From NCBI GenBank assembly GCA_001465935.1, contig LNKV01000014.1, positions 372,001 through 436,000 on the forward strand: a stretch of DNA of 64,000 bases, read 5' to 3'. Under the pieces are notes generated by a model. The model searched no databases and was not told the DNA's origin. It saw only the letters and a list, made by a program, of their open reading frames with translations. Every line of letters begins with the position of its first letter. Positions within the stretch are counted from its first letter, which is position 1. Positions 1 through 12,656 of this stretch are shown here, piece after piece. Position numbers and translations under genes: made by a program. This stretch comes from Clarireedia homoeocarpa (taxonomy: Eukaryota > Ascomycota > Leotiomycetes > Helotiales > Rutstroemiaceae).

Positions 1-1523
1 CCTGAATTTTCCCCCAAAGACGGGTTTGAGATGGGACTGACTGACTGATTGACTGACTGATGATGAAAACGAGGCTGAGTTTTGTATTGTACTGCAGAGG
101 GGGAAAAAAGTTATTTATACATCGCATCTGCACACTCACTTGGTTGACTGCATGCAGCATAATCACCGGTAGGGCAGGAGTTAGGAAAAGAAGAATAAAA
201 TCAATTCGGCGAGCTGGACAGTACGGGTACTTGGATGTGCATTAATAGAGACTAAGATTTACGTGTGGTCTCTAGACAGGACGGTAGACTGTCGAGTGGC
301 CCGACCCGCACGGTTCTAATATGGGTAGGAACAAGGAAGGCGAGGGGGGATTAACTATGGGTGTTGTCTGAGCACATCAAATTAGCAGGCAGCAGAGATG
401 AGATGAGTGGAAGGAAAGGAAGAAAAAAAGAAAAGAAAAGAACAAAATGGAGAACAGAGTTCGATGCAGAGCTACGGACCATCTTCTTTTCAAGGCTGTG
501 ACTATATTCGGGATTCCTCTGACTGTATTCTGTATGCAGTATCAGCTTCTCCTGCAGGCACAATCACGTCTTTTTCCTATCTGCTTGTCCACGTCTCTTC
601 CCATCCGCTGGTCCACGTCCAAGGGCGTCGTCGGCTTACATCACGTCGCTCGATGGGGAAATTGGGAGACGGGGATTGGCTTCAGAAACGTTTTACTCTC
701 CCCTCGCAAGAAAAGAGTATTTTTACTCTCCCCTCCCCAGAAAAGAGTACTCGTAAGTATCTGGTGTGGGCAATTCATGGTTGCACAAGGATATCCTTGA
801 CCACCGACCACGTCTCAGGGGTCCCGTCTTTTTGGCCTCTTGGCTTCATTCACTTCATTCACTTCACCTTCCTCACCTTCCTCACCTTAACATCGCCTCG
901 ATATATGTTGAACCCACGCCATCTCTTCCCCCCTCCTTTTCTTCTTTCCTCAAACCTCTCCGAGCTTCTCGTCTTTTCTTTGACTAAGATTTTCCATCTT
1001 TGCATCCACAAAAACTTCAATCCGAAGTCTCTCGCCGGCCAAACCGATCGATCCCATCCAAACCCTCTGCAACGTACCATTCGTTCACTCTCCCCATCTC
1101 CACACTGATCTCCTTCATACGAGACTGGTCTCCTAAAAAAAGAAGGAAAGAAAGAAACACATCTCCGACCCCAGCCCAATTGCCACAAGCATTAACCCAA
1201 GAGCCCAATTGCCACGAGCATTAACCCAAGAGAAACCCGAGGCGAGTCGAGGCGAATCGAGTCGAGTCGAGTCTTGCATTACCCATCATCCACCTCGCTG
1301 TACTGATAATACCGTACACTGTACACCACACGAACAGCGTCCTCCGCACGAACAGCGTCCTCCGCCCAACCAGGCCTACTCCAACCAAACAATCCACAAT
1401 CCGGCCCACAATAGTGCCAGACTTGCACCTGGAATCCCTTCCTATAGTCTGGCTTCCCGTATTCTAGATCCAAACTACGAAGTAAACCCCGACAGTAGTC
1501 CCAAAGCAAAGACCAACTTCATC
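1..1523. other. Upstream region, no gene seen
   Basis: No open frame here looks like a protein of a known family. The only long frames are low-complexity and overlap on both strands. From about 1240 the plus strand has repeats of the GAGTC/GAATC type. The stretch probably holds the promoter and 5' leader of the bestrophin-like gene that starts at 1524. Confidence 0.6.
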
Positions 1524-3394
1524 ATGGCCGACGATTTCGGTCATGGCCCTAATACTTCTACACTCGCTCATGACATTGCTCCTCCCATTGTAATCAACAC
1601 TTCTGCTCCTGTTCCTCCTCTCGAAAAAGTTACCCCGTCACGACAGTCAACCATGAGGTCCAAAGGAGGAATGGATGTTCACGTCAGTGGCACCACCACG
1701 CCGAATAGCTTCTTTGGAGGCACAAATCGAGGGAGTAGACATATGATTGATTTCGATGAGTACTTTGTAAGTCATTCATTTCTCTTATTCTTACCCTCTC
1801 CATTGTTTCGTCACTTTGGCTTTGCATTTGCTTTGCATCTGCTTTGCATTACTGCTGCATAGAAGATGCAATGTTCAGTATTCAATTCAGAGATCCCCAC
1901 CCCTTATCCATCACGTAACAATGGAACAGAATACTGATTGCTGGTTTCAATCTCCATAGGTTGGTCCTCGAGATCTCGACGCTCATTCCAAATTACCTTA
2001 TTTTATGCGACTACATGGAAGTGTTATTCCACGAATGATAGTACCATTATTGTTGATTGCATGCTGGTCTACTTTAATCACATGTATCTCAAAATTCACC
2101 AAAACCTCACGTATATTAAACTCCTTTTTTTTTCCCTCTCCAATTCCAACATCCGGATAGCACACATGGGAAATAGAACTGACAATCATATTGAATAGTC
2201 GGTGTTAACACTTTACTTCTTACTGTTCTTGGTTTCGTCATTTCTTTGGCGTTGAGTTTCAAGAGTACTACTGCTTACGAACGGTATGTCATATCCCTCA
2301 TATTTTGTACCAACCAAGATACTCATACAAAAAAAAACAGTTATTCCGACGGACGCAAAGCATGGGCATCTATCTCAGTTCAAAGCCGTAACCTTTCACG
2401 ATACATCTGGGTTCACATCCAAGAAAGAGAAGGCGATCTCGGCAAAGAAGATCTCCTTGCCAAGGTCACGGGTATCAACCTCATTCTCACCTTTGCCGTA
2501 GCCCTCAAGCACAAGCTTCGCTTCGAACCCTACGCCCACTACCCCGATATCGCCGCCCTCACCCACCACCTCAACACCTACGCTCAATCCGCCGCCACCC
2601 CCGAAGTCCTTCTCCCCCGAAAACGCACACCATGGAAAGCCGCTGGTGAATACCTTGGCCTCGCCTTCGCCAACAGCAACCCCCGCAAGGCCCTCAAACG
2701 CGCCTCCAAGCCGGTCGGTAACCTCCCCTGCGAAATCCTGACATATCTCAGCGCGTACATCGACGGCACCGTGCGCAACGAAACCCTCGGTTCCCCCGTT
2801 GTCCTCGGCCAAATCCTCGGCTGTCTCAACGCCCTCACTGACGCCCAAGCCGCCGCCGAGCGTGTCCTTGCTACCCCCCTCCCCGTCGGCTACAACATCC
2901 TGATCTCCCAAATCGTCTTCCTCTACGTCTACCTCCTGCCCTTCCAGCTTTACTCCGCTCTCGAATGGGTTACCATCCCCGGTACCATTGCCGCTGCATA
3001 CATCATCGTTGGTCTCATGGCCATTGGTAACGAGCTAGAAAACCCCTTTGGAAATGACGTCAACGATCTCCCGCTCGACCACTACTGTGCTGAGCTTGCG
3101 CGCGAACTGGATATTTTGACTTCGGTCAAGGCTCCCTCGTGGAGCGAGATTGTGTATGGACGCAAAGAGGATCTGAAGGATGATTCGCCCGAGGAATTAC
3201 TCCGAGAGAACAAGGTTCTCTGGCCATTGAGTAACAGCGGGGTTCGCATGTGGAGAAATAGGTCGGAGCAGGAGATTCGCGAGGCCTTGGCTGCGAAGGT
3301 CGTGGTTGCGGAGAGGAAGAGTAGGGATACCGAGACAAGTGCGGGGAAGAGCGCGAATGGGAAGAGTGAGGTGACTACGGGGACTGATGCGTGA
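1524..3394 (+). CDS. Bestrophin-like (UPF0187/RFP-TM) anion channel
   Basis: Four exons are read: 1524-1766, 1960-2110, 2199-2283 and 2341-3394, giving about 510 aa. All junctions keep frame and have GT..AG ends. The start at 1524 sits in a good context (CATCATGGCC). Exon 3 joined to exon 4 gives SFKSTTAYERYSDGRKAW, the hallmark segment after the first hydrophobic helices of fungal bestrophin/UPF0187 proteins. Near the C-terminus lies NPFGNDVNDLPLD, equivalent to the conserved ENPFG..NDLPLD block that lines the calcium-clasp region in bestrophins. Hydrophobic segments are visible at IVPLLLIACWSTLITCI, LLLTVLGFVISLAL and, later, ILISQIVFLYVYLLPFQLY and GTIAAAYIIVGLMAI. The family forms pentameric chloride channels. 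Whether this one sits in the plasma membrane or an organelle cannot be told. The last about 60 residues are charged and probably disordered. Family assignment is firm; substrate is inferred. Confidence 0.9.
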
Positions 3395-3769
3395 TTTTGA
3401 GCAGGGGGAGTGCAAGTGCAAGTGCAAGTGCAGCGTATCTTATTATTGCAAAAAAAAAGAAAATCATATCAAAATTGTAGCATAGTGTACGTCTCGGGAA
3501 GAAAAGACAGGAAGGGAAAAAAAGTTAAGGCGTTAATACGGGTGGTGGGCAGCGAGCGGCATCTGGTTGTTTTTGTTCTGTTTTGTTTTTTTCTTTTCCA
3601 CAATATATATACACCTCTTTCGGTGTTTGTATTTGGATACAAGTTTCTTTTACATGGCATAGCATATCATGGCATGGCATCGCTTCGCATCGCATTTGCA
3701 GCAGGACTTTTTTTTTCCTTTTCCGCCGAGCGGAGAGACGACTTTGATGGGGCAGATGAGTTGGGATGC

Positions 3770-3798
3770 ATCAGATGAGATGAGATGAGATGAGATGA
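3770..3798 (+). repeat. GATGA pentanucleotide repeat
   Basis: About five tandem copies of GATGA lie just downstream of the bestrophin-like gene. The same pentamer forms an array near 46147. Confidence 0.8.
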
Positions 3799-4481
3799 GC
3801 TTGGATTTGTTTTGATTTGTTTTTTTAATGTATTAAGTTACCCTCTTACTTACTTATCTACGTATACCATTTTAGTTGAAAGTTGACTTATAAAGATGAA
3901 TTTATAAGTTATATATATAAGTTATGCATTTCTGAGAATCTTATTATTGTTCTACTAAGCTAGATGATGATGTGATGTGTACATGTGTATTGTGTATCTT
4001 TATCCTAATACGATAACTTAGTTGGTGTAAATCACTTTTCAATTAATTTTTTTTTTTTTTTTTTGTTTTTGGTTTGATCTTATTGATATATATGATTTCT
4101 CTGCTATTCTTCTAGTTATTCTTCTCCCCTCTGCCCTCTTATCCTTCTCCACTCTTCTCTTCTCTCCTCTCTCTTCAATCTCCCCCTTCTATCTATTCCT
4201 CACCTCCCCTATCTTCCCCTCCCCCTTCCCCTCCCTCCCTCCTACATCCTCATCCTCATCCTCAACCTCATCCTCAACCCAAATGACGCTCCGCTGGCTC
4301 TCCGAGGGTCACTGCCGTGGAGGCAGACTATCTTTTTCTTGCCTTGCCTTACTTACTTACTTACTTACTTACTTACTCACTCAGCTTAGTTAAGTTTTTG
4401 TGTATACATACATACATACTGCTTGTATACACAGCATTTATATATATCTGACTAACTAACAGACTGAGTGAAGCCATTGAA

Positions 4482-4530
4482 CCAAGTCCAAGTCCAAGTC
4501 CAAGTCCAAGTCCAAGTCCAAGTCCAAGTC
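4482..4530 (+). repeat. CCAAGT hexanucleotide repeat
   Basis: Eight uninterrupted copies of CCAAGT in intergenic DNA. They are followed about 40 nt later by a long A run. Confidence 0.9.
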
Positions 4531-4569
4531 TACTCCACTCAACTCAACTCGAATAACAAAATAAAATAG

Positions 4570-4605
<36 letters not shown>
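4570..4605 (+). repeat. Poly(A) tract, about 36 nt
   Basis: An unbroken run of A on the plus strand. It could be slippage or the tail of an old retroposed sequence, but no recognisable element body precedes it. Its length may be unreliable because of sequencing of homopolymers. Confidence 0.85.
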
Positions 4606-4608
<3 letters not shown>

Positions 4609-4976
4609 CTACGCCATGCAAGATACAGCCAGTACAAGTAGTAGTATAACTAACATAAATTCCTATATCATTCTCGATCTCGTTCTCGTTCTCGTCCTAC
4701 AACAATACAGTAACTAACTTAACTAACCATGACCCCATGAGCATGAAATAATAATAAAAATAATACAGTAAAAGTGGGTATATAAATATCTCTTTTCTCA
4801 TGCTTCACTTTCACTTCCACTTCCACTTCCACTTCCCCTCAACTCCACCCGCCGTGCTCTCTATTAGCTCATCTCGTTCCTCATTCTTTTGCGTCTCTTC
4901 ATTTTTCTTCATCTACTCTCACACCCTCATCCCTTTTCCCTAAATTAATTAAATTACCTCCTCCATTCCACTCCTT

Positions 4977-6840
4977 TCACTCCGCCCTACTACTAGCCTC
5001 ACTCCTTGCACTCCTCCCGCTCGGCACCTTGGCTAACATATTCCTCTGCTCATACGGCGACGGCAGCTGCGAGACCCTTGTATTTTGCGACAGCCCCGTA
5101 TTTGGCCTATCTTCGTCTGGTATTGTTGCTGGGTATGAGATTTCTGGATCGGGGACTTGTATGTCTAACTGTAGTTGGAGGAGGCATATTAGGGTTTTGT
5201 ACGTTTGTTAGGATGTGGACGTGAGGCAGGACGAAGACCGGTGATAGGAAAGTGATTTAGAGGAAAGGAGGGGCAATTTGAATAGGAAGGTCAAAAGTAT
5301 AAACGAGGGACAGAAAATAACTTACATTCATATACCCCGTCCTCTTCAAACTAACAATCCTCGGTGCTGTCCCCGGCTCCTTTGCCCTCAACTCCATATC
5401 CCTATTCCACTCCTCTAACCACTTCTCTACCCGTTCCAGCCGTCCCTTTACCCCCGTCCATCCCAAATCATCCCACACCCACCCCGTCAGTAGCCCCATG
5501 ACCCCGTCGAAAATATTCCTCGCGCCCCACGGATTAAAAGCCGGTATCAACTCCCCATTAATCTTCTCAATAATCCGCCTGAAATCCTGTTCCGACACGC
5601 CAGCTGGATCGAGTATCTCTGGATACAGATTCGAAAACGTAGGCGCGAGATCGCCTTCTATCATCCAATCACGCCGGATTCGAATTATGCGCGTGCTATG
5701 ATAGAGGGGAGAGGAAAGCGGGACGTGCGGGTTCATGTGTGGGAAGCAAGGATGCTGGGGACCCCATTCTTCGGTGTCATCGCCGTCGCCGTGATCTTCG
5801 CCGACTATTGATGTGCCGTTGGAGGATAAGGCGGGCCCAATGCCGGTTAACGATGGGTTTGATTCAAGGGCCTGAGGTATAGGTGATGTGCCCGAGGCAC
5901 TATATGGATTTAGAGTTGCAGGACCGCGCTCAAGATCCGTAGACATATCTGCTTTTTTGTAATCGAATGATATACCGGATGTTGGTGTTGGTGTAATCAG
6001 TCTTCCTTCCGGAGCACTACCGGCCAATTGTGCTAATGTCGTGTCGAGAGTAATTGTTGCTTCCTCTTCCTCTTCCAAAGCTCTTCCCTTCCCTTTATCA
6101 AGCCTCGGCCCCGTAGGCGTAAGACGCGATTCACCGCTTTTGCGACTCCGCGCAAGATCAATGCTTACGGTTCTGGGTAATGATATGCGATGGGAACTAA
6201 GTGAGCTTCCGCTCCGCTCGACTTGTAGACTAGCCCGCGTGGATGCCGAATGTCTCTGCTGTCTCTGTTCCGGTAATGTTAATAATGGGTGGTTACCATC
6301 AGCTCCGGCGCCCTCTTTTGATCTCGAGATATCGGGGTGGTGAAGGGGTATCGCGGTTCCTTCTGGCGGGGATTGAAGTCTCTTTGGTGTCGAAGGATAT
6401 ACTCTTGGGGTTGAGTTTGTGGGATTCCACAATCGCGATGTACTTGGTCTTTGAAGTCGTCCTCCCGTAATGCTGCCGGAGCCGGCTCTTGGTCTCAGTG
6501 GTGTTGGAAAGGCTTGGGTGTTTGTCGCCGCAGTTTGTATCGCGTTCCTCCAACTCCACCTAGTAGGACTAGTTACTCTGACTTGTGGCTGTTCGGTATT
6601 GGTTGATTGAAGAACCGGGGATGGATATGGAGGTTGATGGGAAGGGGAAGGAAATCTCGCGTTGCCAATTGTCGCAGTAGTCGAGGAAGGAGGGGCATTG
6701 GTACGATTATTTTGGGCGGTTGCGGTTGCGGCTACGTTCGTTATGGCGGATGAAGGTATGGTGGTCGATAGGCTTGAAGCTTGCGACGCCGTTGGAACGA
6801 AGCCTTTGCGGCCGAATTTGGGGCCGCGATTTGTAATAAG
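4977..6840 (-). CDS. ERF4/Golgin-A7-type palmitoyltransferase subunit (5' end unresolved)
   Basis: On the minus strand a long open frame runs from 6840 down to a donor at 5326/5325 (ATGAAT|GTAAGT). The 157-nt intron has a CTAAC branch and CTACAG acceptor. The last exon, 5168-4977, encodes LDIQVPDPEISYPA and a short tail. Near residues TRIIRIRRDWMIEGDLAPTF and NPWGARNIFDGVMGLLTGW the protein matches the ERF4/Golgin subfamily A7 domain (PF10256). ERF4 pairs with the DHHC enzyme ERF2 to palmitoylate Ras at the ER/Golgi. The domain is preceded by about 300 residues of Ser/Pro/Thr-rich, probably disordered sequence, usual in filamentous fungi. No ATG in frame exists before KKADMSTDLE, while the frame stays open back to a stop at 6841-6843. 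A 5' exon is therefore almost certainly missing from this model. Confidence 0.8.
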
Positions 6841-9800
6841 TTATGTTTGTCTGACCTCTCTACCCTTTCTACCTCTTCAACTGCACCTCTTCGACGATGA
6901 CCTCCAAATCGAATCGTTCCCGAAATCTTGAAACTGGTACCCTTCAATTGAAAGGATTCTTCGGGGTTTCGTGTGGAATTCGTACTAATGCAGTGTGATG
7001 CAGTCGGATAGGAGTTCTGCAGCAATTGAAGATTTTGATTCGCTTGTGGAGTGAAGTGTGATGAAATGCCTGATATTTCGGTGGATTGCTTGAATTTGGT
7101 AGTGTTTGCCTTAGAATTCTTCATTCTGACCGATGGAACCGTGGTAAGAAAGAGAAGAACATAGCATAAAGAGTCGAGCTTATGTTCGCATGTTCTAGAG
7201 GGACTCCTTGATATCTTTATAAAATCCGAGGGAATGCAAACGTTGTCGAGAAGATGTTTCAACGTGGTGATCAGGTAGTAGGTAGTTCAAGGCGTATGTA
7301 TGCATCTAACCTTAGTAGTTCTAACTTGTGGTGCGATTTTGAAAGAAGAAAAGACGGTTTTATTACATCTCGAGCGGCAAGAAAAGAGCAACCACAGACT
7401 CGATTCCAAGGTTCGGCAGAGCGGCGAAGGATGGAATGAAAATAGACAGAGAAGGGAAAGACATCACATCATTACATATCCACCGCGCACCTCGCACCTC
7501 GCACCGCGCACCTCGCACCTGGCTGCTCAACGCCATACCATTCAAATCCATCTGCCCTGCCCTGCCCTGCCTTGCCTTGCCCTGCCCTGCCTTCGACCGG
7601 GGACTGGGACTCACTCCAGGTATACGGATATCGCGTCAAGAGTCCGGCTCAGTCGCGTCTCATCCATCCATCGCCATACCCAAGCCTCACACCAAGGCAT
7701 TCATCCCAAACCTTGAAATCATAATCCATCACATATCACGGAGCGTACGAAAAGTGAATCTCCGGAGAAAAGCAGTCCATATCAAATTTCCCATGTCCTA
7801 CTCAAGCCATTGTATTCCATCCCGACCAAGCAAATGATTTTCGCCCGCTCGAGCCCTTTTTCCCTTTCCCAATCAACATGATGCTTCCCTACCCGTAAGC
7901 CGATCCGGCTATCCATCATCGCATGCAGCAGTGCCGAACAAACCTCGTACGCCTATGGTATCACCCTGCTGACCTACTGCGATCCAAGCTTCGAAATGGG
8001 CGGTCCCTGACTAAGAGATTAACAACCAGAAAACCCATCTGGCTGGATCATCGTGCTACAAAAAGCAAAGACCACAGGCAGCTAGGATCCTTGGTGTGTT
8101 GATTGGATGATGTGTGAAGTGTGCAGCGTTGCCGGAGCCTCAGCTTGGCTGGTGGATGACTGTAATTATAGCTAAGACATGTTGTGATATGAGGCTGGCT
8201 ACGAAGATACCTGCTGTACGACCTTTCAATTCGCTGCTTGCTTCCCGACCTGAAAATACCTTCGTTATTCGTTATCCCTTCATGCATCTCCTCGTACCCC
8301 TTCATCCATCCATTCCTTCACAAATACCCCTGAACCTCGCGTCGTCAACCCCAAATTCGTCCCAAAACGTCATACCTCCCACCTACCTATCGACCTACCT
8401 ATGAGTCCGGCATAAAAAGCTCACCTCAAAATTAATTGCTCATTTGCGCAACAGACAAGGCTGGGCTTGAATTCTCTTCTCGATCTATCGATAGCTTTAC
8501 CCTGCTCTGTACAGTACCTCGCTCGCCATGCTTGATTGTTCAGGGGTCCCGGAGTACGGAAGTACATTCATTTCCGATAGTTTGGGTGCTGATCTCTAGT
8601 TTGTGCAGTAACCTGTGAAGGGAGCAGTGCACTGGAGATAGATGCTGGATTTACAGTGTCCCCAAGGAAACAGTGGATGAAAAGCTGGCGATATCATGGC
8701 TTCAATGCCATTTGTAGCAGAACAGCATAGCACTATAGCCAGACAGGCGGTAAACCTCACTCCAGACTATCAGCACAATGGCATTTCTTTCCCAGCTCAA
8801 TAGTTCTTTTCCAGACTTCCTCAAGCCTCATCTTCTTGACCTCGTCTAGTCCCGGCATCACCGTCTCCAACCCCCCATGAGCCTTACTTCCTCCCTACCT
8901 CACTCTCTACACGTCACAGCTCATTCATGCATTCATCCAGGTGAGTTAAGTATCCACCTTTTCCTTCCAATCCGGGGATGAATCTTCTAGAAGCTCCACC
9001 TACGATCAATTCCCACTCAAGCATAAGAATTCATGCGAAAATATTGGCCCACAGCAATTTCACACACCCTGCAGAACATCACCACGAGCCACGAGCACGA
9101 GAATTCGAAATGAAAACTGCAAAGCGAGATTTCCAGAAAAAACCAAAGGATGCATTGGCGAGATTGAATTTATGATTTGCATCTAGGTGGTATGAATGAA
9201 GGTGGGCTTTGGAGCATCTATAGATAGATTTCCACGATGTTGGGGATCTGGCGAAAGATAAGTTTGTTTTATTAACGTCAAGCATCGTTGATCTCAGCGA
9301 AAGACTGCCATACGCCAAATTCTGTGGCAAGCAACGCTTCTTGCTAGCTATTTGACGTATTCCAGATTTTCCTCAACGTCCCATTCATTTCCGCCTATTC
9401 TACACAAAACCCCAAAGCGGCCACCCCGTCGTGAAGCAGCTGGGAACGACAAGTGAAGTGGTTGAAGTTGCCTCAATCGCGGAGCAGAGCATCATCGAAG
9501 TCGATGATTGTTTGCAGTCTGCGTGGGAGAAGAAAAACGCTAGCGATTATGGCGACTCGTGTATCAAGGACCTTCTGAATCTCCGTGTCATCGTATAGTT
9601 AACCACCGCTTCGCTTTCACTGAAGACGGTGGTCGGTGCCTCCAAAGATCCACTCAGGTAAACCATAGCGATCGCCACTGACCTTGTGAAGAGTTGGGTA
9701 CTGGCCCAAGAATGACAAATGATAGACTTGAGAAGAAGATCTTGAGGAGCGGTGCTGTAGTGCCATACTCCAGTGGCGGAGCCAGCACCAATTTCCAACA

Positions 9801-10763
9801 AAGAGACAACACTCCAAGATACACAGTCGGTGGATCTATCTCATCTCTCATTCTCGTCGCCAAGGGCTTTGGAAGTCTCTTGAAAGCGAAAGAGGATCAG
9901 CGGCAATGCGAAATCTCGCCGAATACATTGTCCGAAGACCTCCCACCCTCTGTTGTGGGATGCAAAAAAAAAAAAAAAAAAAAACATATTGTCAAACTTG
10001 CCTGAGCATCGAGCTCGGCGCAAAGGTAGATGTCTACAGATATATATTTCGAGTATAACGAAGCTACACTGCAAGCGCGCATTTAGAACGACACCAATGC
10101 TAGATTCATTAAGAACTCAAAAAACTAGGCAGACTGGAGCAACTGGTACCCCCAAAATCGCTGGGCGCATCGAAGAAGCTACTTACGAAGCTTCTCGACA
10201 GAATGGCGAAGGAATCATGAAAATTTGTCACTTCTATGGATGCGCTGTCCTTTCAGCCTACATCATACCTATTGCCCTTGTCAACTAGCAGATTGTGCAG
10301 GAGATCTACACCCTCATTATAGAAGATGTAAGCACCATTTGATTGATATTTCTCTATATTATCGATCCAGCTTTATTTCTGGCCAGTCCGACTTCTACGC
10401 CTTTGAAGTTCTCAGGCAATTCAACCCCAAACCTTTCTCTGTCATTTTGCAGTCGTAATATATGTGAAACTCACCGACAGTCAGCTCCAAAGCACAACTG
10501 TTCGTGTTCATTTGCCTTTTTTCTTCTGTCAATTCCTGGAAGGTCAGCCTTGTTCTGCATGAAGGCTTATCGAATAGGCGACGGTCCGTCATCGCTGCTA
10601 CATCTGCATCATGCCAGTGAGAGAGTCTCGAACAACTCATGCATAACTTAAGCCCAACAATAATTGCTTTTGCTCATATAAAGCCTCACACTTGTCACCA
10701 ACGGAGAAGAAAGAAACTCAAATATATTCTGTATCTTTTTTTGGTTGATATACATCTAACGCG
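6841..10763. other. Gene-poor region
   Basis: No complete gene was recognised in 3.9 kb. It must contain the first exon and promoter of the ERF4-like gene, perhaps in the minus-strand frame that ends near 6741. It also contains repeats: CGCACCT near 7485-7520 and CTGCC near 7550-7590. A 20-nt A run lies at 9963. The remaining open frames are short and look random. Confidence 0.5.
7480..7592 (+). repeat. CGCACCT and CCCTG short tandem repeats
   Basis: Degenerate repeats of CGCACCT/CGCACCG (about 7485-7520) are followed by CCCTG/CCTTG pentamers (about 7550-7592). They are intergenic, with no coding signal. Confidence 0.7.
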
Positions 10764-12539
10764 ATGGATCAATTACTTTTTGATCAGCATTTACAGAATT
10801 GTATCATTATTGAAGAAGCTACGACATGCCTCGAGACGTTCATTTATACGGTAGGTGAATTTGGAGGGGTAAAAAGTTGCAGTTACACAGATTGCGGGAT
10901 TGACTGATGCGCAGGACCCCGATCGGATACATGCGACTGAGGAAAGTACCCTCGAACACCATGAGTTTGATGACTTCATACACCAGACTGTAGGTGAAAT
11001 CTCTACGAGTGGCCGACAAAAAGTTGAGTGACTTACGAGAACCAGGGACGATTCAAGATAAATGAGAAGCAATGCCGAGGGGGTATCAGGCTTATGTATG
11101 TGGACATTTCTCACTCCTGGTGCGATGAACTCATGGCTGACCATCTCTAGCTTACAGGGGAATGCGAAAGAAGAAGATACATTCGAGCCCGGAGTCCTGT
11201 CGTTACCCAATGGCTTTCATCAAAAGCTAGTGGAAGGCATGGGGCTGCCTTATTCATGGATAGAGACATTAAGTACAGTAGGACCATTCTACTGGTCTTC
11301 CGTTGAAGTAAATGGAGGGAAGCCTTACCTTCGTATGCATCGGCTCCCCAAGTAGCGCATGCATGGTACGTACTGATCGGAGTTAGAAATCATCTACCGC
11401 AAGAGCGATGTGAAAAAGCCAAAAAATCCCCGGAATTGGGAACTCGTGCTCTCTCACTCATTGATGACCGGTATAACTAATGCCTTCTTCAAAGGAACGA
11501 CGCGTTCCGACGTGAATCGCTGCATAGCATGTCTTCGCCAATGCATCGGAGAGATTGACCACCCAATGTTCCTCCCTGCCTTGATATTCTCCCTAGATAT
11601 TGATGCAAGAGAAGATAAGCGGCACCGGGATAATCGTGAACGGGTGCGGGCTTTGGAGAAAGTCGTGACGGACGCATCGCGCATATATGCGGAAGCCGAT
11701 TTCACGAAACGAGATAGTGTTAACTTGGCGGAAATCAACAGTTCGTTGGTGGATTGCCATAAAAAAGTTTTGTGGAAAAGACCAGAAGGGTATATAACGA
11801 TCATCGACAAGATGAAGAAGACGACGGCAGATTTTCGAAACGTCTGGCCAGAGGAAAGGAGGGAGAGATTGGAGATGATCCATCCAATTATGGAACGACG
11901 GCTTGAGCTTTTGATGTCGAAACTTCAGGGTATCAGCACGCATCGCGAAGTCACCATCTCGCGGCTGAAGCTGATCGAGAACGTGTTGCAGAATCTGGTC
12001 TCGCTGAGTATCTTCCGTCAAGAACAGCAGAGGAGGTTTGAGAAGGTGAAAAGACAGGACACGATGCGCATGGAACAGTCGAGGGAAGAGGAGAGGAGGG
12101 AGAAAGAGAAGACCCAGCGTGAATTTAAAAACATGCTTGAGAATCGGAAGCAAACGGCCATAGCATTACTGGGAGTTATTTTCCTTCCAGGGACATTTCT
12201 TGCGGTAGGTCTCGCATGCATGCGTGATGACTTTGAGGAGCGTGCTAATGGGCAGTTTAGGCAATATTCAGCACAACTTTCTTTAATTTCCAGTCCGGAG
12301 ATAACGCTGGAGTAGTGTCCAAAAAATTCTATATCTATTGGGCGACCACAATTCCCATGACCTTGTTTCTTTTTGTTTTATGGCTATTCTGGCAGAAGAG
12401 GGCGAAGCAGATCTTGGAGAAACGGGACGACAAGATTCGCGACGTCGAGGAACAAATCAAGGAACGGCAAACGAGTATATGGGATAAAGATGCTGAAAAT
12501 GACTTCGCGTTCAATAATAATAGGAGGACATTATCCTGA
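10764..12539 (+). CDS. CorA-like two-TM membrane protein (divalent cation transporter fold)
   Basis: Six exons are read: 10764-10850, 10915-10989, 11046-11095, 11151-11332, 11387-12204 and 12261-12539, giving about 496 aa. All phases agree. The C-terminus is the CorA-like membrane module. One hydrophobic helix reads IALLGVIFLPGTFLAAIF, then a short loop TTFFNFQSGDN, then a second helix WATTIPMTLFLFVLWLFW, ending in a charged coiled coil. The large cytoplasmic part contains FYWSSVEVNGGKPYL and long Arg/Lys/Glu helices (residues about 300-390), as in the fungal 'Mg2+ transporter protein, CorA-like' family. The Gly-Met-Asn filter motif that CorA and Mrs2 channels carry at the end of helix 1 is absent, so ion transport is uncertain. 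The start at 10764 is the first in-frame ATG of the assembled model; a further upstream exon cannot be excluded. Confidence 0.85.
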
Positions 12540-12656
12540 AATAAATGCATAATATAAAAGGCACATACACCACTTATTTTATTTCAATGAAATAGATTTT
12601 GACGAAAGCCTCCGAATTAAGAGTCATCATTTCCACTCAAGAAACCCCCTTGTCTT

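Larger units (their letters stand above)
3395..4976. other. Repeat-rich intergenic region
   Basis: No gene is seen. The 1.6 kb separates the ends of two convergent genes (bestrophin-like plus strand, ERF4-like minus strand). It contains GATGA, ACTT and CCAAGT microsatellites, a 36-base A run and long C/T-rich stretches around 4100-4260, as expected for 3' flanking DNA. Confidence 0.7.

Noticed and set aside
407..1108. 233-codon frame near the left end
   Set aside because: Overlaps comparable frames on both strands and translates C/T-rich low-complexity DNA.
1209..1523. In-frame 5' extension of the bestrophin-like gene
   Set aside because: It begins at a TTG and encodes Pro/Ser/His-rich sequence unlike the family. 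The ATG at 1524 has a better context.
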